DNA from: Zea mays | Taxonomy: Eukaryota; Streptophyta; Magnoliopsida; Poales; Poaceae | Direction: 5' to 3' | Length of the DNA stretch: 64,000 nucleotides | NCBI RefSeq assembly: GCF_902167145.1 | Contig: NC_050102.1 | Coordinates: 7,998,850-8,062,849, forward strand | Part shown: piece by piece, positions 56,027 to 64,000 of the stretch | Layout: the number at the start of each line of letters is the position of its first letter | How positions within the stretch are numbered: the first letter of the stretch is position 1 | Notes under the pieces: generated by a model | The model's input: the letters and a program-made list of their open reading frames with translations, nothing else | What the model was told of the DNA's origin: nothing | Databases searched by the model: none | Program-made: the position numbers and the translations under genes

Positions 56027-58574
56027 TGATACCCGGTTTGCAAAGAAGAGAAGTTGGGGGTTGTTCTTTTTGTTTTTTTCCCTCATCCAGTTGTTGTTTT
56101 GGGGATTTGGAATTTTGTGAACAACATTCGCAACTAGGGCAGTAGAATTTATTTGGTTTGACGTTTGCGTTGCGGTCGGGAGCTGTCGCGTGGGTTAGTT
56201 GGGCCGCAATTGGTATTTCGGCCCATTAGCCTCCCAAACCCTAGCCGCCACCCTCCTAACTACCCCCCCATGTGCAGCCGCCCCCCCCCACTCCTCCTTT
56301 TCCCTTGGCCGCCGCCCCCCCTGCCCACCTCCTCCTCCCTCCATTGTTGCAGCCACCAAAACCCTAGCCGCCCCCCCCCCAATCCCCTCCTCCCTAGGTG
56401 CTACTCCGTGCCGCTCGGATCATCGTCTTTTGGTGCGAATCTCCAATCGTTTTGGTGGAAGGAAGGAGGGAGGAAGGAAAAGGGGAGAACCCAAGGTGAT
56501 TTTTCTTTTGTGTTCATCCCTTGTTCATTTGCGCTGCGATTCAATTGATTAGATGTTGCGTTTGCGATTAGATAGAGGGGGGGTGTCCAGAATTTTGCGT
56601 GGTGGATGAACAGCGGTAGTTCCAGCAGTTTTTAGTTTTTTTTCGTGAAGATTTAATGGGGGTCAATTTGGGAATCTTGTAGAACTTTGTTTTATCTTTC
56701 CAACGAGTATTTATGCGCTCAATTTGGAGTTATAAATTAAAAGTTATCATCGTTTGAATCCGGGTATGTGGCTGTCCAGAAAACAGATTTTTCAGAGTGA
56801 TGAACAGCAGCAGTGTTAGCAGTTTCTGGGGATTTTTCGGGAGCAATTAGTGTTAATCAGTATGAGAATCTTGTAGCACTTTGTTTTATCTTTCCAACGA
56901 GTATTTATGCGCTCAATTTGGAGTTATAAATTAAAAGTTATCATCGTTTGAATCCGGGTATGTGGCTGTCCAGAAAACAGATTTTTCAGAGTGATGAACA
57001 GCAGCAGTGTTAGCAGTTTCTGGGGATGTTTCGGGAGTAATTAGTGTTAATCAGTATGAGAATCATGTAGGGCTTTTTCTTATCTTTCCAACAAGTACTT
57101 ATGCGCTCAAATCGGAATTATATTTTAAAAGTTGTCGCTGTTTGAATCCGCGTATGTCGCTGCTCAAATAAAAAAAAACAGATTGCAGGGTTTATTTTGA
57201 GGACCGTTTAGAGGTAAGTAGATGTTAGAATTCAATCATGAGTTGTATACAAAACTTGTGGGGAATTTTATGTAGTTGTCTCTGAAGTTTTTGTTTATCA
57301 TCACTGCTGTCCTAAATTTTAAGTTATGGAATTGTTAAGCAGCGCCGCTGCAGTTTGGTTAGTGAGGGGAGAATTGTTACCGTGGCGGGGTTTGAGATTG
57401 CGCGTAGGTGCGGTGTTGTCTTTGAGTTTTTTTCATGAGAATTTGGTGCACTAAGTTGGGTGTCAAAAACAGGTGGTGGACTTCCGGATCGTTCTTAGGG
57501 ATTTTGCCCGAACTTCGGTAAAGGCAAGTAAAACAGTGATGGTTATTTCGTCTTTGATTGAAGAGTCTCATACTTGATTATGTTTGTGCTATTTGTGTTC
57601 GTATCCATATTCCTAATTGGGTACCATCGTTTGAAATTATTCATGCTTTATTGATTATACATGTGGAGGGTGTGGTTTGATCATGTTACCCATGTGGTTA
57701 TTGATGTGAAATGGGTGGAAGTATATGTCTAGCACATTTTATTTGGGAAGAACTCATGTTGTTGACATGCATAATGCATTCATCATCCATTGCATTGAAG
57801 TTTTCGTCGCGATCTTATGGTCCGACCGTACCGGTACAATGAGCATCATATGTTTCCCGAGAAGGGGTATGATGTAGCTTCATATCTTTAGAGGTATGAA
57901 GGCAGAAGTCATGTTGCATCTGTAGCCATGTGCATTCATGGGTGAAGTGTGGAACCTATTTTGGTGATGTGGATAAGGTGGATCTTTACTTTGTAATTCA
58001 TCTTGGCATTGAGTAATTGATTACTTGCTTACTTGCTGCAAATTAATATTTAAGGAAGAAGTTGGGAACCATGTGGTTGCTTATGCACGGTTGGCTTGCA
58101 TTGTCCAACTGTTGTTTGTTTTTTTTACTTGCTGAGATGTGTCATCTCACTCTTGCATTGTCTGATGCAGGCACCTGATCTTTGCTTTGGGAAAGAAGGG
58201 ATGTAGCAGCACGGCCACCACACTTTTAAATAAAGGAATAACTGATTATTAATGATGTTAAACAGGAAGGGTCAAGTCTAGGGAATTATTACATTCTAAT
58301 CTTTCATGGTAGTTGAACTGTTTAGTTTGGTGGGCTGAGATGTCTATCTTTTGTCTGGTCATGAATGTTCTTTTCTACCGTTGCATTTTGATTATACTAT
58401 GGCAATTATCTTTCTTTTATATCCTGTATAAACTATATGCTTCCCTTGTTATGCTACTTTCAAGGGAGGTGCTGCCGGATTTTGCAATACTTTCTTTCTC
58501 TATGTGTTGCATAAGTCTTGTAGAAAGGTTTCTTTTTGGTATCATCCATTGTGTGGGATCAGTGGGGTGTTACA
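56027..58574 (+). repeat. 5' LTR of Gypsy-4
   Basis: 2548 bp, TGATACCCGGTTTGC to GGGGTGTTACA. A C-rich block (56220-56400), a 194-bp tandem repeat and a T-rich 3' part. The first 360 bp match 63640-64000 with a few base changes and C/T-run differences. Confidence 0.93.
56586..57178 (+). repeat. 194-bp tandem repeat in Gypsy-4 LTR
   Basis: Unit starts at 56673, 56867 and 57061 (AATCTTGTAG or AATCATGTAG), exactly 194 bp apart. A partial unit precedes (56586-56672) and a partial one follows. The middle copies are almost identical; the outer ones are diverged. Confidence 0.9.
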
Positions 58575-58576
58575 GT

Positions 58577-58588
58577 TGGTATCAAAGC
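58577..58588 (+). promoter_or_regulatory. Primer-binding site of Gypsy-4
   Basis: TGGTATCAAAGC two bases after the 5' LTR, close to the initiator methionine tRNA complement with one change. Confidence 0.8.
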
Positions 58589-58767
58589 ATAGGCTGTAGG
58601 TCCTAGCAAGTGGAGTAGTAATAAATTGACACACTGCACATGTAGGATGGGTTTTCGGTCTTGCTATTGATATGATTATGTTATTCTCTGTGCTAGTTTT
58701 GACATTATCTAGAGAGATGCTATGCTTATCTCATATACTTATTATTCTCATCCCTGTGGATACAGCT

Positions 58768-61700
58768 ATGCCGCCTCGTAGAGCTCAGGGTAGTCCGCAA
58801 GCTCCTAGTGGGGACTCGATGAGTCCGGCGGCAATGTTAGCCGCGATGCAGGCCATGCAGCAGGAGTTGGCCCTTCTGAGGCAAGCCATTCCTGTCGCCC
58901 CTGCAGGTGCTGCTCAGGGAGCTGGAGGTGGAGAAGTGCCCGGGGGCGCTGTCCCTGCGGGTGCTGTTCCTGGTGGCGGGGCCGGGGTGTCTCTTCCTGT
59001 CAGTGGTCTTTCTCTGATGCAGTGGATGGGCATGAAGTTGGATTCTTTTGATGGCAGTGGTACTCCGGTCGAGGCGGCAGATTGGCTGACTTATGTGGAG
59101 GATAAGATGAATGTCTTCGAGATTGCTTATGAAGATCAGGTTCGCTTTGGCACTCAGCTGCTGAAGGGTGAGGCGCAGATTTGGTGGAGAGGCGTGCAGG
59201 CAGCGCACTCCTCCTCACCAGGAGTCCTATCGTGGGATGTTTTCATCAGGCAGTTCGAAAGGAGATTCTACCCGGTCACCTTTCTGGAGAAAATGAAGAT
59301 TGACTTGCAGTCCTACAAGCAGGAGAAGAAGTCTGTCACAGAGTATGAGGTGGGCTTCAACAAAATGGTCTGCTTTGTCCCTCATGTGGCCTATAATGAG
59401 ATGGAGAAGGCGAGCCAATTCCGTCAGGGTCTGAAGCCTTCTATCAGGCATGCTCTGGGGGCCTTTCCGTTGGTGGACTTCCGTACCATAGTGGAGCAGG
59501 CGCTGGGTGTGGAGATGCAACACCAGTACACCATGGAGTCGCAGAAGTCTTCGGGTGTTGATCAACCTCGTAGCCAGGACGCGAGGAGGGGCAACACTGG
59601 AGGTCCAGCTCACAAGAGGGGCAAGTCTCAGCATCAGCGCCACCATCCTTACCGTGGCAAATCTTCTGACTCAGGTACTTCAGGAGGAAGTACTCAGAGG
59701 TTTCGGGCCGTTCCTAAGCCCGGGTTGGGGCTGGTGTGTTTCCGCTGTGGAGATGCGCATCGCCGTGCAGAGTGTCAGTGGAGTGGCAGGTGTTCTATCT
59801 GCAGTCAGGACCACAAGGATGTGGTGTGTAGGAGGAATCCCAATGGGAAGCTCAGATGGGAGCCGATAGCTTCCTCCTCTTCTCAGGGCACTATCAATAT
59901 GATGTCAAGTGCTGAGCAGCAGTTTTCAGTCCCTCTTCCTCCACAGCAGCTTTATGTGCCCGGGACTTCTCAGTTCGTGCCAATGCAAGGTTTTCCGCAG
60001 TATCAGGTTGTGCCTACTCCTGCGCCGTCCACCCCTGTGCTGTCTCAGTTTGGAGCTCCGCGCCAGCCTCCTCCGGTGGCTCAGTGGGGTTCTTCTGTTA
60101 ATTTCACTCCGGGAGCTTCCTCTTCTGCGGGTATTTCTGGAGCTTATGTGCTACCCGCTACGAATGGCAGGGAGCAAGGAGACGTGGTGACAGGTACGAT
60201 TTCAGTTGATTCATTTGCAGCCCATGCTCTTTTTGACTCTGGCGCTAGCTATTCGTTTGTTTCGGAGGATTTTGTGTCGCGGGCTGGTCTTTCGGTGCAG
60301 AGGTTGGGTCACCCAATTTTGGTCAGTTCTGCTAATGGCTCCATTAGTAGCTGTTCAGTTTGTCAGGGGTGTTCCATCATTCTTGCTGATGAGGTTTTTT
60401 CGGCTAATCTGGTGGTGATTTCCTTGGGGGCATTCGATGTTATCTTGGGTATGGATTGGTTATCCCAGTATCGCGCGGTTATATCCTGCTTCTGGAAGAC
60501 AGTGTTATTGCAGGCGCCGTCGGGTAAGGAGGTGGTATTCTTGGGAAGTTCTCCGAAGTTCACATTATCCTTGTTGGCGCAATTGCTTCCTGATCGCTGG
60601 TCAAGGAAGTCCGGGATCTTTTTCTCTATGGTGGTGGAGGGTGAGGCTGCCTTGCGGGTGCAGGACATCTGGGTGGTGTGTGACTTTGCTGACGTGTTTC
60701 CAGCAGAGCTTCCAAGCATTCCTCCGGAGCGCGATGCAGCTTTTGAGATTAAGCTGATCCCGGGTACGCAGCCTATTCATAAGGCCCCGTATCGAATGGC
60801 TCCAAAGGAGCAGATTGAATTAAAGCGACAATTGGATGATCTGCTGGCTAAGGGCTTCATTAGGCCTAGCAGGTCTCCATGGGCTTCCCCAGTATTGTTT
60901 GTTGAGAAGAAGGATAAAAGCAAGCGGCTGTGTGTGGATTATCGCGCTTTGAATCAAGTGACAATCAAGAATAAATATCTGCTTCCCCGAATTGAGGTCC
61001 TCTTTGAGCAGTTGAGGGGTGCCCAGGTGTTCTCCAAAATTGATTTGAACTCTGGTTATCATCAATTGAGGATTCGTGAGGAGGATATTAAGAAGACTGC
61101 CTTCTGCACCAGGTATGGGCATTATGAGTTCATAGTCATGTCCTTTGGCTTAACTAATGCCCCTGCTGCGTTTATGGAAGCAATGAATAGGATGCTGCAT
61201 GAATTCTTGGACGATTTTGTGGTCGTATTCCTAGATGATATTTTGATTTATTCAAAGACCGAGGCCGAGCATGATCAGCATCTCCGTCTCGTTCTGGGTG
61301 CCCTAAGGAAGAATCAATTCTATGGCAAGTTGAAGAAGTGTGCCTTTTGGCTATCTGAAGTGGCTTTCCTGGGGCACGTGATTAATCAGCAGGGTATTGC
61401 GGTTGACCCCAAGAATGTTGCGGCTGTAGTGGAGTGGAAGAGACCTTCTAGTGTCTCTGAAATCCGAAGTTTCTTGGGGCTTGCTGGGTATTATCGGCGT
61501 TTCGTACCAAATTTTTCCAGCATTGCTAAGCCTTTGACTAGGCTCTTTGGGAAGGGTGTTCCCTTCGTCTGGTCCGGCGATTGTGAGATCAGTTATCAGT
61601 CATTGAAGAGCAAGTTGGTGGACGCCCCTATCCTAGCTTTGCCTGAGAGCGGTAAGCGTTTCACAGTTTATGCGGATGCTTCGCGTATTGGTCTTGGCTG

Positions 61701-63561
61701 TGTGCTGATGCAGGAAGGCAGGGTGATTGCTTATGGCTCAAGGCAGTTGAGGAAGCATGAGGGGAATTATCCAACTCATGATCTGGAATTGGCTGCGGTG
61801 GTTTTTGCTCTAAAGTCGTGGAGGCATTACCTTTATGGCGAGGCTTGTGACATTTTCACTGATCACAAAAGTCTCAAGTATATTTTTACTCAGAAGGAGC
61901 TGAATTTGAGGCAGCGTCGGTGGCTAGAATTGATTAAAGATTATGATTTGTCCATTCATTATCACCCGAGGAAGGCTAATGTGGTGGCGGATGCCCTTAG
62001 CAGGTCCGGGGTTCCAAAGGTGGCCTTGCCGTTGATCGCTGATCTGGACCGTTTGGGGATCGCTTTGTGTTATGTCGGCACCGCTAGCGAGGAGACTCAG
62101 ATGCTTATTCAATCCTCTCTTATGGAGAGAGTGCGTGCGGCTCAGCAGCAGGATCGTCTTTTGCAGGAAGCCCGAAGGAGGGTTGGTGATGGTAAACCGC
62201 GGGAGTTCACCATTGATGAGAATGATTTGGTTCGTTTCAGGGGCCGTCTTTGTGTGCCTCAGAAATCAAAGGTGAAGCTGGATATCCTGCGAGAAGCTCA
62301 TAAAACGCCTTACACCGTCCATCCTGGCGAAACCAAAATGTACCGAGATTTGAAGCAAAACTTCTGGTGGAAGCGGATGAAGGTTGACATTTCTAAGTAT
62401 GTGGCCGCCTGTGAAGTATGTCAGCGCGTGAAGGCCGAACATAAGCGGCCTGCAGGTTTGCTGAAGCCATTGGAAATTCCAGAGTGGAAATGGGAGCATA
62501 TCACCATAGATTTTGTGGTGGGTCTACCTCGTTCCCCTCGTGGCAGGGATGCTATTTGGGTGGTAGTGGATCGCTTGACTAAGTCTGCACATTTTATTCC
62601 CATGAAGACCACAAATTCAGCTTCAGATTTGGTTCCCTTGTATATGAAGGAAGTAGTCAGGCTTCACGGGGTACCTAAGTCTATTGTTTCTGATCGAGAC
62701 TCCAAATTTGTATCCAAATTCTGGGAGAGTCTCCACAGTGCATTGGGCACCAAGCTTTCGCTTAGTGTCGCTTTTCACCCTCAGACGGATGGTCAGTCAG
62801 AGCGAACAATCCAAACCTTGGAGGATATGTTGCGTGCTTGTGTTCTGTCATGGAAGGGTAGCTGGGAGGACCATCTTGCTCTGGCAGAGTTTGCGTATAA
62901 CAACAGCTACCAAGCTAGCATCAAGATGGCACCATTTGAGGCTTTGTATGGCAGGCGGTGTATCTCTCCTCTGTGCTGGGAGACTTTGGGAGAGAGATCC
63001 CTGGTTGGTCCTGATTGGGTTCAGCAAACTTCTGAAAAGGTTCGGGAAATTCGTTAGAATATTTTGGCAGCTCAGAGTCGTCAGAAGAGTTATGCTGATG
63101 TGAGGAGGCGGGATCTGGAATTTGCTGTGGGTGACCAAGTCCTTCTCAGGGTATCACCCACTAAGGGAGTTGTTCGGTTCGGTGTCTCTGGGAAGCTCAG
63201 CCCAAGATACATTGGACCGTTCACTATCTTGGCCCGGGTGGGCAGCCTGGCTTATCGCTTGCTGCTGCCGGATTCCATGGCAGGGGTACACCCGGTTTTT
63301 CATGTCTCTATGTTGAGGAAGTTCTTGCGGGATCCGGACCATCAGATTGAGATGGAACCAATTGCGGTGCAGCAGGATCTGACTCTGGAGTGCCGTCCGG
63401 TGCGTATATTGGAATTCTCGGAGCGTGTGTTGAGGAAGAGATCAATTAAGTATGTCAAGGTTTTATGGTCTAATCAGTCAGAGCGCGAGGCTACGTGGGA
63501 ACTTGAGGAGTTGATGCGGCAGAAGTACCCGGAACTTTTCGTTGTGGGTAAGTGTTGTTGA
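58768..63561 (+). pseudogene. Gypsy-4 gag-pol polyprotein with one nonsense codon
   Basis: The ATG at 58768 ([15 protein letters not shown]) is chosen because upstream codons are hydrophobic leader without Gag features. Order: Gag capsid ([31 protein letters not shown]), two zinc knuckles of CX2CX3HX4C form (residues 324 and 342), protease DSGASYSF (490), RT with LDDIL (823), RNase H ([10 protein letters not shown], 970), integrase ([30 protein letters not shown]) and a chromodomain-like end (YVKVLWSNQSEREATWE). A TAG at 63055-63057 (residue 1430) cuts off the integrase C-terminus and chromodomain; the frame continues to 63561. All catalytic motifs upstream look intact. Confidence 0.93.
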
Positions 63562-63620
63562 TTCGCTAATCTTTTCTTGTGTCATTCCGATAGAAGCGTC
63601 AGAATTCGAGGTCGAATTCT

Positions 63621-63639
63621 TTTTAAGAGGGGTAGAATG
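63621..63639 (+). promoter_or_regulatory. Polypurine tract of Gypsy-4
   Basis: TTTTAAGAGGGGTAGAATG immediately before the 3' LTR. Confidence 0.75.
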
Positions 63640-64000
63640 TGATACCCGGTTTGCAAAGAAGAGAAGTTGGGGGTTGTTCTTTTTGTTTTTTTTCCCTCAT
63701 CCAGTTGTTGTTTTGGGGATTTGGAATTTTGTGAACAACATTCGCAACTAGGGCAGTAGAATTTATTTGGTTTGACGTTTGCGTTGCGGTCGGGAGCTGT
63801 CGCGTGAGTTAGTTGGGCCGCAATTGGTATTTTGGCCCATTAGCCTCCCAAACCCTAGCCGCCACCCTCCTAACTACCCCCCCCCCCATGTGCAGCCGCC
63901 CCCCCCACTCCTCCTTTCCCCTTGGCCGCCGCCCCCCCTGCCCACCTCCTCCTCCCTCCATTGTTGCAGCCACCAAAACCCTAGCCGCCCCCCCCCCCCC
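63640..64000 (+). repeat. 3' LTR of Gypsy-4, truncated by window end
   Basis: Starts TGATACCCGGTTTGC at 63640, same as 56027. It runs into a C-rich tract at the window end. Confidence 0.93.

Larger units (their letters stand above)
56027..64000 (+). mobile_element. Chromovirus-type gypsy retrotransposon (Gypsy-4), 3' LTR cut by window end
   Basis: 5' LTR 56027-58574, methionine-type primer site, one long gag-pol with chromodomain-like end, purine tract and the first 361 bp of the 3' LTR. It sits inside RT of Gypsy-2 (target TGGTG at 56022-56026; the second copy is beyond the window). Ends TGATACCC...TGTTACA are common among grass chromoviruses. Only one nonsense codon was found, so it is fairly young. 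Confidence 0.93.

Overview
The window looks like intergenic DNA of a large-genome grass. An Andropogoneae species, maize or a close relative, is most likely. This rests on the Opie/Ji-like Sirevirus LTRs with repeated CACCGGACTGTCCGGTG palindromes, an Ac/Ds-like hAT element, CACTA and Tourist-like elements, very long chromovirus LTRs, and a GC-rich gene with plant GT-AG introns. No prokaryotic features are present. About 85% of the window is transposable elements, mostly nested and datable by order from their target-site duplications (TSDs).

Layout. 1-3169: 3' part of a Ty1-copia Sirevirus (broken pol plus LTR). 3170-4091 and 13015-about 14400: two halves of a decayed Ty3-gypsy gag, split by a complete Sirevirus (4092-13009, TSD GATGG) whose gag and pol frames are both open. 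14401-15136: a remnant rich in TTGCAA/GTGGCAA motifs. 15137-15864 (minus): the only convincing host gene, a two-exon early nodulin-like phytocyanin without most of the copper ligands. 15965-19231: AT-rich intergenic DNA with a foldback element. 19232-23099: a complete CACTA element (TSD TGA) whose transposase has lost its catalytic core. 23100-26598: intergenic DNA with a Tourist-like MITE (TSD TTA), a broken PP2C gene fragment, a SINE-like segment and two 141-bp near-identical repeats.

26599-64000 is a nest. The outermost element is a Tat-like gypsy (LTR 26599-27952, gag to 29902, gag-pol resuming at 53849 and running to 56026). A 23.9-kb minus-strand chromovirus of the Tekay/Del type sits inside it (29903-53843, TSD GTTCG). 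That element has an extra ORF upstream of gag, 4.3-kb LTRs, a Ds-like hAT in one LTR (30318-31569, TSD CTCCAGAG), and a very young non-coding LTR element in its gag (39829-47579, TSD GCGAA). At 56027 a further chromovirus interrupts the outer element. Its gag-pol (58768-63561) has a single nonsense codon, and its 3' LTR runs off the window.

No new multi-gene system was found. The most unusual items are the ORF upstream of gag in the 24-kb chromovirus, the nearly identical LTRs of the non-coding element, the core-deleted CACTA transposase that keeps its downstream exons and splice sites, the hairpin and repeated start segment ahead of that transposase, and the TE-derived stop of the phytocyanin gene. 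All element assignments are from motifs read by eye. Family names are best guesses.
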